Shown piece after piece: positions 9,310 to 17,409 of a stretch of 64,000 bases of DNA. This DNA is from Arcobacter sp. GTDB taxonomy: Bacteria > Campylobacterota > Campylobacteria > Campylobacterales > Sulfurimonadaceae. Each line of letters begins with the position of its first letter. Within the stretch, counting starts at the first letter, position 1. The DNA is taken from contig JAGXFN010000006.1 in assembly GCA_024637195.1 (NCBI GenBank), forward strand, positions 124,001 through 188,000, written 5' to 3'. The position numbers were made by a program, and so were the translations under genes. Below the pieces are notes generated by a model, which saw nothing but the letters and a program-made list of their open reading frames with translations, was not told the DNA's origin and searched no databases.

Positions 9310-10662
9310 ATGAGTACTTGGAACCGAGCAAGTTGGAGAGACAAACCGATCAAGCAACAGCCTGAATATGCTGACGCCGATCATCTTAGGCGTGTAACAC
9401 AAAAACTAAACGAGCTTCCGCCATTGATCTTTGCAGGCGAAGTACGTCTGTTGAAAAAGCAGTTTGCCGATGTTGTTGCCGGTGAAGCTTTCTTGCTCCA
9501 AGGCGGGGACTGTGCTGAAAGTTTTAGCGAATTTCGCGCGGACAATATCCGAGACAGTTTTAAAGCGATTATGCAGATGGCGATCGTGATGACCTTTGCG
9601 GGTTCTTCACCTGTAGTGAAAGTCGGACGTATGGGCGGGCAGTTTGCCAAACCGCGTTCATCTGATGACGAGACTATCGCAGGCGTGACCCTGCCTAGTT
9701 ACCGCGGTGATATCATCAACGGTGTGGAGTTTACGCAAGAAGCGCGTATGCCTGATCCTGATCGTATGATCCAAGCCTACAACCAGTCGGCATCAACACT
9801 TAACCTTCTGCGCGCTTTTGCAACGGGCGGCATGGCAGATCTGAACCAGGTGCATCGATGGAATCTTGACTTTGTTCAAGGCTCGCCGCTTGAAGAGAAG
9901 TATGAGGAGCTTGCCGGCCGTATCCAAGAGTCTCTGGCCTTTATGGCCGCCTGCGGTGTCAGTTCTAAAACACACCGCACCCTCAGAGAGACAGACTTCT
10001 ACACCTCACACGAAGCCCTTCTTTTGGAATACGAAGAGGCCTTTACCCGTCAAGACTCTTTGACAGGGGAGTGGTACGACACCTCGGCGCATATGCTCTG
10101 GATAGGCGATCGTACACGCCAGCTTGACGGTGCGCACATAGAGTTTATGCGCGGCATCAAAAACCCTATCGGTGTAAAAGCCGGTCCGTCAATGGATCCT
10201 GACGAGCTTATCCGCCTTATCGATGCGGTCAATCCCGAAAACGAGTCGGGCCGTTTGAATGTTATTGTGCGTATGGGCGCAGACAAGGTAGGCGAGCATC
10301 TTCCAAATCTTATCCGTGCGGTCGAGCGCGAGGGTAAAAATATCTTATGGTCGTGTGATCCGATGCATGGAAACACGATCAAATCAAGCAGCGGATTCAA
10401 GACACGTCCCGTTCATGCTGTCTTGGCGGAGATGAAAAATTTCTTTGAGGTGCACAATTCTGAAGGCACCTACGGCGGCGGTGTACACTTGGAGATGACA
10501 GGCAAAAATGTTACCGAGTGTACCGGCGGCGCATTCAATATCAGTGACGAAGACCTAAAAAGCCGTTACCACACCCACTGTGATCCTCGTTTGAATGCTG
10601 ACCAGGCGCTTGAGCTTGCCTTCTTGATCGCAGACTCGTTGAAAGCGGCAAAAAGACAGTAA
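9310..10662 (+). CDS. Class II DAHP synthase
   Basis: Catalyses the first step of the shikimate pathway, condensing phosphoenolpyruvate and erythrose 4-phosphate. It is the plant/Mycobacterium-like class II type: WRDKP near the N-terminus, [10 protein letters not shown] (about 57-66), [12 protein letters not shown], and [10 protein letters not shown] in the C-terminal third. The 450-residue length fits. The enzyme is metal-dependent, and the cysteine of GGDC is a conserved metal ligand. It stands alone on the plus strand, with GATAAT-like and TAATAT sequences near 9249-9256 as likely -10 elements. Gene naming varies (aroF, aroG, aroH), so none is assigned. Confidence 0.94.
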   Translation: MSTWNRASWRDKPIKQQPEYADADHLRRVTQKLNELPPLIFAGEVRLLKKQFADVVAGEAFLLQGGDCAESFSEFRADNIRDSFKAIMQMAIVMTFAGSSPVVKVGRMGGQFAKPRSSDDETIAGVTLPSYRGDIINGVEFTQEARMPDPDRMIQAYNQSASTLNLLRAFATGGMADLNQVHRWNLDFVQGSPLEEKYEELAGRIQESLAFMAACGVSSKTHRTLRETDFYTSHEALLLEYEEAFTRQDSLTGEWYDTSAHMLWIGDRTRQLDGAHIEFMRGIKNPIGVKAGPSMDPDELIRLIDAVNPENESGRLNVIVRMGADKVGEHLPNLIRAVEREGKNILWSCDPMHGNTIKSSSGFKTRPVHAVLAEMKNFFEVHNSEGTYGGGVHLEMTGKNVTECTGGAFNISDEDLKSRYHTHCDPRLNADQALELAFLIADSLKAAKRQ

Positions 10663-10740
10663 GCTTCTCCTCTATCCAGAAATTTTCTGGGTAAAACTTC
10701 CCATTACAATGATGTTTTATGATTGTTTTATGCATGTCTA

Positions 10741-10762
10741 CTATAGCAAAGAGCTGCTATAG
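10741..10762. terminator. Hairpin between convergent DAHP synthase and pilT genes
   Basis: Inverted repeat CTATAGCA - 6 bases - TGCTATAG (8-bp perfect stem) in the convergent gap. A second, smaller hairpin, CCAGAA/TTCTGG, lies at 10676-10690. Neither is followed by a strong T run, so a bidirectional terminator is likely from context rather than proven. Confidence 0.4.
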
Positions 10763-10779
10763 CATCGTTTAACGCAGGC

Positions 10780-11844
10780 TTAGAGATTTTTGATGATGTT
10801 GATGAGTTCGTCCGGACGGTTGGAATACTGAATCGCATTTTCTTTAGAGATTATTCTTTGCTTTAAGTACTCAACGATCTCCTGTGTTTGGGTACACATT
10901 CCCGTCTGCTGCTGATTCAACTGCATTTGAGAGTAGAGTTGGTGTACCTTGTCTTCACGGATAAGGTTCTTAATAGCGGGATTTGTAATCATGATCTCTT
11001 GCGCGGCGATACGTCCGCCGCCGATGCGAGGGATAAGCGCCTGAGAGATAACGGCAACAAGCGATGTGGAGAGCTGGGCACGCACCTGCGGCTGCTCTTC
11101 GCCGCTAAAGACGTCAATAATACGGTTAATCGTTTCCGGTGCCGAGTTAGTATGCAGGGTTCCAAAAACAAGGTGGCCTGTCTCGGCCGCAGTCAGTGCA
11201 GCGCCGACGGTCTCCTGGTCACGCATCTCCCCGATCAGGATGATGTCAGGATCCTCACGCATCGCAAACTTAAGCGCGCGTCCGAATGACCGGGTATCTG
11301 TTCCGACATTGCGGTGCGAGAAGAGACATTTTTTATTGTCGTGCATAAACTCCACCGGGTCTTCTACGGTAATGATGTGCTTGCTCTCAGTTTCGTTGAT
11401 CTCGTTGAGCATGGCGGCAAGAGTCGTAGACTTACCCGAACCGGTAGGACCTGTGACAAGGATAAGTCCTTTTTCACGTTTTATAAGCTCTTTGAAGATC
11501 TTCTTCGCATTAAGCTGATCGAGCGAAGGAATGTCGATAGGAATGATACGAAAGGCACAGGCGATATCGCCCATAACACGGTAATAGTTGGCACGGAAGC
11601 GCCCGATATCGGGCAAGACGATGGCAAAGTCAAGCTCAAGTTCTTCTTCAAACTCTTTTTTCTGCTTCTCTGTCAGCAAGGAGTAGGCCATCTCTTCGAT
11701 CATCTTCCCGTCCAACTTCGGAAGGTTTAATGCAACCAATTTTCCGTCAATGCGGATCTGAGGTTCAGAACGTGTTACAAGGTGCAAGTCCGAAGACTTG
11801 TAGGCGACAACAGACTTTAAAAGCTTACGTATATCCAAACTCAT
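10780..11844 (-). CDS. pilT: PilT-like retraction ATPase
   Basis: Hexameric cytoplasmic ATPase that powers type IV pilus retraction. Motifs are in order: GPTGSGKS Walker A (132-139), EDPVEF Asp box (161-166), GEMRDQET Walker B (205-212) and HTNSA His box (231-235). The C-terminus carries AxxxLIR-type residues (IKNLIRE). The 354-residue length fits PilT or PilU. No other pilus gene is nearby; the neighbours are an ArsC-like gene and gatC on the same strand, overlapping by four bases. PilU, or an ATPase for another pseudopilus machine, cannot be excluded. Confidence 0.88.
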   Translation of the reverse strand: MSLDIRKLLKSVVAYKSSDLHLVTRSEPQIRIDGKLVALNLPKLDGKMIEEMAYSLLTEKQKKEFEEELELDFAIVLPDIGRFRANYYRVMGDIACAFRIIPIDIPSLDQLNAKKIFKELIKREKGLILVTGPTGSGKSTTLAAMLNEINETESKHIITVEDPVEFMHDNKKCLFSHRNVGTDTRSFGRALKFAMREDPDIILIGEMRDQETVGAALTAAETGHLVFGTLHTNSAPETINRIIDVFSGEEQPQVRAQLSTSLVAVISQALIPRIGGGRIAAQEIMITNPAIKNLIREDKVHQLYSQMQLNQQQTGMCTQTQEIVEYLKQRIISKENAIQYSNRPDELINIIKNL

Positions 11845-12185
11845 AATAACTCCTGGGCGTATTGATCCTCGTCATAAGCGACAAGGACCTTGTTTGCGGC
11901 ATATTCTATCACAGGTCGTTTAATTAACATATTTTCTTTGCACAGCCATGCAAGCTTTTGTGCATCGTCGAGATCTAGTTCTTTGAGTTTTAGTGTGCGG
12001 TAGGTCGTTCCGCGAGTGTTAAAAAGCTGTTTCATTTCTACACTTTGTGCCCATTTTTGTACCAAACTGCAGGCTGCTGGTTCTTTTTTAAAGTCATGAA
12101 ACTCATAAGAAAGATTGTTTTTATCTAAAAATCGGAGGGCTTTTTTTACGCTGTCGCAATTTTTTATACCGTAGACCTTGATCAC
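11841..12185 (-). CDS. ArsC/Spx/YffB-family thioredoxin-fold protein
   Basis: Small thioredoxin-fold protein of the arsenate-reductase-like family: KVYGIKNCDSVKKAL at the N-terminus with a single cysteine (no CxxC), then LFNTRGTTYR and KRPVIEY, the family landmarks. YffB-type members are uncharacterised, so arsenate reduction should not be assumed. I use the GTG at 12185, four bases after the gatC stop, giving 114 residues. The ATG at 12242 would overlap gatC by 53 bases and add an unconserved leader. The end overlaps the pilT start by four bases. Confidence 0.8.
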   Translation of the reverse strand: MIKVYGIKNCDSVKKALRFLDKNNLSYEFHDFKKEPAACSLVQKWAQSVEMKQLFNTRGTTYRTLKLKELDLDDAQKLAWLCKENMLIKRPVIEYAANKVLVAYDEDQYAQELL

Positions 12186-12189
12186 GAAG

Positions 12190-12480
12190 CTACTCGATGA
12201 TCTTTGGAACAATAAAGAAGTTGTCCTGGCTTTGGGGGGCATGGCTCAAGATTGACGCAGAGATCTCGCTTGAAGTGTGTATCTCATCCTCGCGCAGGCG
12301 TGTTCCTTTGCCCGTCATGCTGAAGGTCGCTTCAAGCGCACTTGTGTCGAGTTCACCGAGATTGTCAACAAAGGAGACGATCTCGCTAAGCTGCGAGATC
12401 ACCTCTTGACGTTTCTCATCTGCTATCTTAAGGTAGGAGAGTTTTTCCAGTTTTGTTAAAAGAGTATCGTCAATCTGCAA
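12190..12480 (-). CDS. gatC: Asp-tRNA(Asn)/Glu-tRNA(Gln) amidotransferase subunit C
   Basis: Small stabilising subunit of the GatCAB amidotransferase that corrects Glu-tRNA(Gln) and Asp-tRNA(Asn). The 96 residues match GatC: LEKLSYLKIADEKR at the N-terminus, a Leu-rich helix through IVSFVDNLGELDTS, and LREDEI. gatB lies at 51.8-53.2 kb and gatA is not in the window, the scattered arrangement common in this group. It heads a three-gene minus-strand unit with the ArsC-like gene and pilT. Confidence 0.9.
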   Translation of the reverse strand: MQIDDTLLTKLEKLSYLKIADEKRQEVISQLSEIVSFVDNLGELDTSALEATFSMTGKGTRLREDEIHTSSEISASILSHAPQSQDNFFIVPKIIE

Positions 12481-12616
12481 GTTTTTTCCTTGATAGTAAG
12501 TTATAAAAAAGATTGTAACAAAATATTACTGATTAATCTTAATTTTCAAAGCAGTTCTGGACTCTTTTAACTTTAATAAGATAATATATCAATTATTAAC
12601 GCAAAGAGGAGTACTT

Positions 12617-13213
12617 TTGAGTCTAAAAGAAAATATTGATATGGTCAGAGAAGAGTTGAACCAAGAGGAAAAACTCTTCGCAGGTGCCGTAAGAACAGAA
12701 CGTTTTGTGAAAAAATACAAGATGCCTATCATCAGTGCCTTGACGACGATCGTTATTGTGGTTATCGCGTACAGTCTTTATCAGATGAATGTTTCCAAGG
12801 CCGTTGAAAGTTCAAACAAAGCCTATGTCGCTCTTTTAGCCGATCCGCAAGACAAGGTTGCACAAGAAATTTTGCAAGAGAACAACGCTGCTTTGTTTGA
12901 TGCCTGGCAGTTCAAACGTGCCCTGGACCAGCATGACGAAGCCTTGCTTCAAGGATTGACCGCTTCATCATCTGATGTGATTTCGGATCTTTCACGCTAT
13001 GAACTGGCCGCACTTAAAAAAGACAAGAATGCTTTAAATGCTTATGCTCTTGAGCAAGCGCCTATATTGAAGGACCTGGCCCTTTTAAACGAGGCTGTCT
13101 TATTGATGAAAGAGCAAAAAGTAGACGAGGCCAAGGCACGTTTGCGGCTCATAGATGAAAAATCATCGCTTTATAAAATGGCCACTTTGCTGCAGCATTA
13201 CGGTGTAAAATAG
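12617..13213 (+). CDS. YfgM-like inner-membrane protein
   Basis: 198 residues with one membrane helix (about 36-54) after a basic cytoplasmic N-terminus, then a helical periplasmic domain with TPR-like repeats. Topology and size match YfgM, an ancillary SecYEG/BamB-associated protein. The next gene encodes a lipoprotein that looks like a beta-propeller, as in the proteobacterial yfgM-bamB pair, which supports the idea. The start is a TTG with AGAGGAG just upstream. Family assignment is by architecture and neighbourhood, not by strong motifs. Confidence 0.6.
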   Translation: MSLKENIDMVREELNQEEKLFAGAVRTERFVKKYKMPIISALTTIVIVVIAYSLYQMNVSKAVESSNKAYVALLADPQDKVAQEILQENNAALFDAWQFKRALDQHDEALLQGLTASSSDVISDLSRYELAALKKDKNALNAYALEQAPILKDLALLNEAVLLMKEQKVDEAKARLRLIDEKSSLYKMATLLQHYGVK

Positions 13214-14200
13214 ATGCTAAAGACTTTTCTTCCTGTTCTGGCCTTCGCACTGCTTTTTTTAGGCTGCAGTTCTAAAGAGTACTACAAACCTCAAAATACG
13301 GAAGGTTCATTGCCTTTGACGGATAGATTTGATAGTCATATTACAGAGATAAGCGGTGAAAACGCGACACTCGAAGACGGCCGGGTGATTACGAAGAAAG
13401 GTTTAGATCTGACCCGTTTCCCAAAAGGGTATCGATTTGTTTTTAAAAATGAGGAGTGGAGCCTTGCTGTCAAAACGGGCGGCGAGATCTTTGCGGTAAA
13501 AAATGAAAACGAAAGCAAGGCATTGCACCTTCCAAAAACGGTAGCGGCTGCTGCTTTGAAGGGAAATCTTCTTGCGGTCATATTTGCAGACAATGAGCTT
13601 GCTCTGTATGATTTTAACAGCGCCGAGCTCATTTTCAAAGAACCGGCAAGTGAATCGACAGCGGTTGATATGCGTATCGCAAACCCGCGTTTTTTAAATG
13701 AGCTTGTCCTCTTTCCCACCCTTGACGGAAAGATTGTCATCGTCAACGCCGAAACAAAGACACTGCTAAGAACGATCATCGTAAGCTCAGAGCAGTATTT
13801 TAACAACATCATCTATTTCAATATGATTGATGATGCCCTTTATGCCGTAACGCCCTATAAGATCTATACCTTAGGCGAAAAAGAATCGCGAATAGAGATC
13901 GAAGCGCGTAATGTGCGTGTAGATACAAAAGGGATATGGGTTGCCACAAAGCAGGGTGAACTGGTCTCAATGACACACTCTTTGGAGATTATTTCACGCA
14001 AAAAATTTCCTTTTGCGCATTTTTTGGGCCTGATCGTGACCGACGAATTGCTCTATGCCGCTGAGAAAAATGGATACATCATCGTAACACCTCACGACCT
14101 CTCCTCAAGCAAGGTGTATGACTTCTCTTTAGAAGACGGTTTCTTTTATACTTCAGACGAGGGCTTTTACTTTGACAATGTCTATCTCAAGGTAAAATAG
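13214..14200 (+). CDS. BamB-like beta-propeller lipoprotein
   Basis: 328-residue lipoprotein: signal peptide with lipobox LGCS (cysteine near residue 18). The rest is beta-rich with repeating strand units (for example GKIVIVNAETKTLLRTIIV and KGIWVATKQGELVSM) like a PQQ/WD-type propeller. It directly follows the YfgM-like gene without a gap. BamB is an outer-membrane assembly lipoprotein with this fold, so a role in the BAM complex is a reasonable inference. Sequence alone does not prove it, because propellers are common. Confidence 0.55.
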   Translation: MLKTFLPVLAFALLFLGCSSKEYYKPQNTEGSLPLTDRFDSHITEISGENATLEDGRVITKKGLDLTRFPKGYRFVFKNEEWSLAVKTGGEIFAVKNENESKALHLPKTVAAAALKGNLLAVIFADNELALYDFNSAELIFKEPASESTAVDMRIANPRFLNELVLFPTLDGKIVIVNAETKTLLRTIIVSSEQYFNNIIYFNMIDDALYAVTPYKIYTLGEKESRIEIEARNVRVDTKGIWVATKQGELVSMTHSLEIISRKKFPFAHFLGLIVTDELLYAAEKNGYIIVTPHDLSSSKVYDFSLEDGFFYTSDEGFYFDNVYLKVK

Positions 14201-14211
14201 AGCCGCTGCTT

Positions 14212-15039
14212 ATGTCTCCTCAGCTTGAAGCCTTTATCGAGTATATTACGATCATCAAGGCCTTGAGCAGAGCAAGTATAGATGCCTATACTAACGACTT
14301 GAGTCACATCGAAGCCTTTTATAAAAGCCCGCTTATCAAGATAGACGAGGTGAAACTGCTTAAATACCTTGCGCAGTTTGAGAACAAACGTACCCTTAAC
14401 CGCAAACTCTCCTCTGCGAATGCATTTTTTGACTTCTGTTTTCAAGAATTCCAGAGCGAGAGCAGCGAGCAAATAAAGTTCAAGTTTTCCAAAGTTCCCT
14501 CCACTCTTCCAAAATACCTCAGTTTCGAGCAGATCATGCAGGCTTTGTCGCTTGTAGACAGGAGCAGCTGGATCGGTTTGCGCGATTATGCTCTTATCCT
14601 TTTTTTATATGCTACGGGGCTTCGGATATCGGAGTGTCTGAGTATCGAACACAATGATTTTGAGCAGCAGTGGCTGCGTGTGCGCCACGCCAAAGGTGAT
14701 AAGGAGCGCATTGTTCCCATTGCACAAGAGGCAATCAAAGCGATGCAACGTTACGAGCGCGAATGCCCTTTTGAATCAACAAAAGTATGGCTCAACTACA
14801 GGGGAAAAACCTTGAGCCGAATTTCGGCGTATAAGATCACACAAAAGTATCTGAATGTCTCCCCTCATGTTCTTCGTCACTCCTACGCGACGGCTTTGAT
14901 TATAGGCGGAGCAGATCTGCGCGTTGTGCAGGAGCTACTGGGGCATGCCTCGCTTCTGACGACACAGGTCTACACCCATATCCAAAAACACAACCTCAAA
15001 GAGACGGTATTTGCACATCACCCGATGGCAAGAGAGTGA
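14212..15039 (+). CDS. xerH: Tyrosine recombinase, XerH type
   Basis: Site-specific recombinase that resolves chromosome dimers; Campylobacterota use one recombinase, XerH, at a difH site rather than XerC plus XerD. The catalytic set is complete: R138 (ATGLRISE), K161 (AKGDKER), H219 and R222 (PHVLRHSYAT), H245 (LGHAS) and nucleophile Y254 (QVYTH). The N-terminal SAM-like core-binding domain spans about 1-95. No phage or integron genes are nearby, so it is a housekeeping Xer rather than an integrase. No dif-like site was identified near it. Confidence 0.85.
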   Translation: MSPQLEAFIEYITIIKALSRASIDAYTNDLSHIEAFYKSPLIKIDEVKLLKYLAQFENKRTLNRKLSSANAFFDFCFQEFQSESSEQIKFKFSKVPSTLPKYLSFEQIMQALSLVDRSSWIGLRDYALILFLYATGLRISECLSIEHNDFEQQWLRVRHAKGDKERIVPIAQEAIKAMQRYERECPFESTKVWLNYRGKTLSRISAYKITQKYLNVSPHVLRHSYATALIIGGADLRVVQELLGHASLLTTQVYTHIQKHNLKETVFAHHPMARE

Positions 15040-15080
15040 AAATCACGCAGATTAAAGCAAAAAGAGTTATAATTTCCTCA

Positions 15081-15410
15081 ATGAAAGTACTAGTCGATAC
15101 GCTTCGTCATAATGGACGGATTTACAAAAAACTGGAGGAGATCCAGCCCAAAGAGCTCAAGATCCGTAACCGGGTAAGGCTCTACTGTGCACTTGATCTG
15201 ACGCGCTATTACAATGCGATCATTGTTGTCTCGCAAAAGAGCCGTCTGCTGATGAAGGATCTTGCCACATTTGAAGAAATCGTACACAAGATGTCACTCT
15301 ATAGAGAGCATCAGTTCAAAGGCAAGATACTGATGCTTGATGCCCCGATCTGCTCCAAGGCAAGAGCGGCCTTTATCAAGGCAAAATGGAAGATCATTGA
15401 TACTGTGTGA
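15081..15410 (+). CDS. Conserved hypothetical protein
   Basis: I do not recognise this 109-residue basic soluble protein. It alternates strands and helices and contains YYNAIIVVSQKSRLL and GKILMLDAP, which could be core strands of a small alpha/beta fold. The ATG at 15081 is preferred. A GTG at 15036 in frame would overlap the xerH end by four bases and add 15 residues, so it remains possible. The 3' end overlaps the coaX start, which suggests translational coupling. Confidence 0.6.
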   Translation: MKVLVDTLRHNGRIYKKLEEIQPKELKIRNRVRLYCALDLTRYYNAIIVVSQKSRLLMKDLATFEEIVHKMSLYREHQFKGKILMLDAPICSKARAAFIKAKWKIIDTV

Positions 15411-16017
15411 TATCGGAAATACCCATTTCTTCTTCTATGATGAGAAACGGGGCGTTTTCAAGGAAAAGGCCGATGAATTTGACATCTCGAGCATGCACGA
15501 AAGGGTCTATTTTATCTCAGTGAACCACTACTGGGAAAAACGGCTTGAGCATGAGGAGAACTGGATAAATCTGCGCCAATATGTTGATTTTTCTGCTTTT
15601 TACGAGAGCATGGGTATTGACCGTATTGCCTGCTGTATGGCGGTAAAAAGTGCGCTGATCATTGATGCCGGTTCGGCCATTACCGTGGATAAGGTAGAGC
15701 AGGGTGAGCACATGGGCGGATTTATTTATCCCGGCGTTAACGCCATGCAAAGATGCTATAAATCAATTTCGCCCCGCTTAGAAGTTTCTTTTAATTTTGA
15801 TATAGATTTGGCTATAATGCCGAAAAATACGCGTGATGCTTTAAGTTTCGGAGCGCTTAGTCCTCTGATCTGCAGCATTCGCGAGCTTTCGCAGCACTCT
15901 GATGTTATTATTACCGGAGGAGACGCTGAAAAATTGCACCCCTTTTTACCGCATGCCGTCATCGATCATGAGCTGGTCTTCAAGGGAATAAAAAAAATCA
16001 TAGAAGGAATAGCATAA
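15397..16017 (+). CDS. coaX: Type III pantothenate kinase
   Basis: First enzyme of coenzyme A synthesis, phosphorylating pantothenate; the type III kind is insensitive to CoA feedback and needs a monovalent cation. ASKHA-fold motifs are present: phosphate-1 CDIGNTHF at the very start, DAGSAITVD (phosphate-2) and IITGGDAE (adenosine). I choose the TTG at 15397, which gives MILCDIGNT as in the family; the upstream ATG at 15337 would add an unrelated leader read through the previous gene. The 206-residue length is typical of the shorter epsilon members. The stop overlaps the hisG ATG by one base. Confidence 0.88.
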   Translation: MILCDIGNTHFFFYDEKRGVFKEKADEFDISSMHERVYFISVNHYWEKRLEHEENWINLRQYVDFSAFYESMGIDRIACCMAVKSALIIDAGSAITVDKVEQGEHMGGFIYPGVNAMQRCYKSISPRLEVSFNFDIDLAIMPKNTRDALSFGALSPLICSIRELSQHSDVIITGGDAEKLHPFLPHAVIDHELVFKGIKKIIEGIA

Positions 16018-16628
16018 TGCTTACCGTTGCCCTGCCAAAAGGCAGAATTGCCGAAGAGACCTTGGAGATTTTTACCTCTATTTTTGGAGAAGAGTTCAAA
16101 TTTGATGACAGAAAGCTGATCCTGCAGACGCCCAATTTCAAGTTTTTATTGGTACGAAACCAGGATGTCGCGACCTATGTCTTTCATCAGGCTGCCGATA
16201 TAGGTGTCGTCGGACTGGACACCCTGGAAGAGGAGGGACTGGATGTCATCCGCCTTCTTGACCTTAAACGCGGTATCTGCAAGGTTGCTATAGGGATGCG
16301 AAAGGGCGAAACACTCGATCTGAGCAAGCCCGACCTGAAAGTCGCGACAAAGATGATCAACATCACAAAGCGCTATTTCGCTGAACGCGCGGTCGCGGCG
16401 GACATCATCAAGCTCTATGGCTCTATCGAACTTGCTCCGCTTGTGGGGCTGGCAGATATGATCGTCGATATTGTCGAAACAGGCACGACGATGGAGCAAA
16501 ACGGTCTTGAAGTCGTAGAGACGATCATGAGCTCTTCGACCTATCTGATCGCAAATAAAAACAGCTACTTTGAGAAAAAAGCAGAAGTATTGGATATTTT
16601 TGAAAAGATATCTTCTCTGATCGAATAG
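16017..16628 (+). CDS. hisG: ATP phosphoribosyltransferase, short form
   Basis: First step of histidine synthesis: ATP plus PRPP to phosphoribosyl-ATP. At 203 residues it is the short HisG, lacking the C-terminal regulatory domain and needing HisZ, which is not in the window. Typical motifs are ALPKGRIAEETL at the start, VGLDTLEE, and the PRPP-binding DIVETGTTMEQNGL. It is joined to coaX by a TAATG overlap. A hairpin with T-rich flank follows at 16640. Confidence 0.94.
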   Translation: MLTVALPKGRIAEETLEIFTSIFGEEFKFDDRKLILQTPNFKFLLVRNQDVATYVFHQAADIGVVGLDTLEEEGLDVIRLLDLKRGICKVAIGMRKGETLDLSKPDLKVATKMINITKRYFAERAVAADIIKLYGSIELAPLVGLADMIVDIVETGTTMEQNGLEVVETIMSSSTYLIANKNSYFEKKAEVLDIFEKISSLIE

Positions 16629-16639
16629 TGCGCGCAGAT

Positions 16640-16657
16640 CCTGTACGTAAGTGCAGG
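16640..16657 (+). terminator. Terminator after hisG
   Basis: CCTGTAC - GTAA - GTGCAGG forms a 7-bp stem (one G-U pair) with a tetraloop, followed by A-rich then T-rich sequence (T run at about 16674-16681). The T run is 16 bases away, so efficiency is uncertain. Confidence 0.5.
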
Positions 16658-16719
16658 GAAAAAAATATTTCTCTTTTTTTTATCGTTCTCTTTATAAACC
16701 TTCCTTATAGATTTTTTAG

Positions 16720-16725
16720 TATAAT
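16720..16725 (+). promoter_or_regulatory. -10 box for the lapG-lapD pair
   Basis: TATAAT preceded by a T-rich stretch, 43 bases upstream of the lapG ATG. This fits the Campylobacterota vegetative promoter and marks lapG-lapD as a unit separate from hisG. Confidence 0.5.
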
Positions 16726-16767
16726 GGCCCATGATTTTACACAGCCTAAAGTTTATATTTTAAGTAT

Positions 16768-17409
16768 ATGAAGACTATTCTTTTCCTTATACTTCTCTTT
16801 CTTTTTGTTACTTCCGTTATTGCAAAGGGTGCTTATGTGGACGATGATCTGCTTGCAGCTGTAGAAAAAAAATATGGTGTTTTTGCAAAAAAGAGGTTTC
16901 TCTATCTTCAAAAGACCATGGATTCGCTCAAAGATGCGGATGAGGGTCAAAAGTTAAACGAGATCAATCGGTTTTACAATGAGGTGCGATACGCATCAGA
17001 TTCAAAGGTCTATGCTAAAAGCGACTACTGGGCTACTCCCTGGGAATTTTTAGGCAAAGATACAGGAGATTGCGAAGATTATGTGATCGCAAAATACTAT
17101 GCCTTGCTACATCTTGGAGTAGATTCGGAAAAACTTTTTTTTACCTATGTCTATACGGTAAAGTTTAAAGAACCTCACATGGTACTGACCTATTTTAAAA
17201 CACCGCGTAGCGAACCTCTGATCTTGGACAACTATAACCGAAAAATATTTCCTGCTTCGCAAAGAAAAGACCTGATTCCTATCTATAACTTTAACGGCGA
17301 ATCCTTGCTTAAAGCGGCCAAGATCGGAACGGGAAAGATGCTGGAAAACAAAAAATCCCATAAAAAGTGGGACGAACTACAACTCAACATAAAAAGGAAA
17401 AAAATATGA
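16768..17409 (+). CDS. lapG: LapG-like periplasmic cysteine protease
   Basis: Bacterial transglutaminase-like cysteine protease. In Pseudomonas, LapG cuts the retention module of the giant adhesin LapA and releases it from the surface. It has a signal peptide (about residues 1-20) and the catalytic triad C102 (TGDCEDYV), H137 (EPHMVLTY) and D154 (ILDN). The 213-residue length is normal. It overlaps the LapD-like gene by four bases, the same pairing as in Pseudomonas, and lies 3 kb from an adhesin carrying the TAAG motif that LapG recognises. The ribosome-binding site is weak. Confidence 0.9.
   Translation: MKTILFLILLFLFVTSVIAKGAYVDDDLLAAVEKKYGVFAKKRFLYLQKTMDSLKDADEGQKLNEINRFYNEVRYASDSKVYAKSDYWATPWEFLGKDTGDCEDYVIAKYYALLHLGVDSEKLFFTYVYTVKFKEPHMVLTYFKTPRSEPLILDNYNRKIFPASQRKDLIPIYNFNGESLLKAAKIGTGKMLENKKSHKKWDELQLNIKRKKI

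Noticed and set aside
14212-15039. Phage or integron integrase
   Set aside because: No att-like repeats or mobile genes nearby; single Xer recombinase of XerH type fits housekeeping better.
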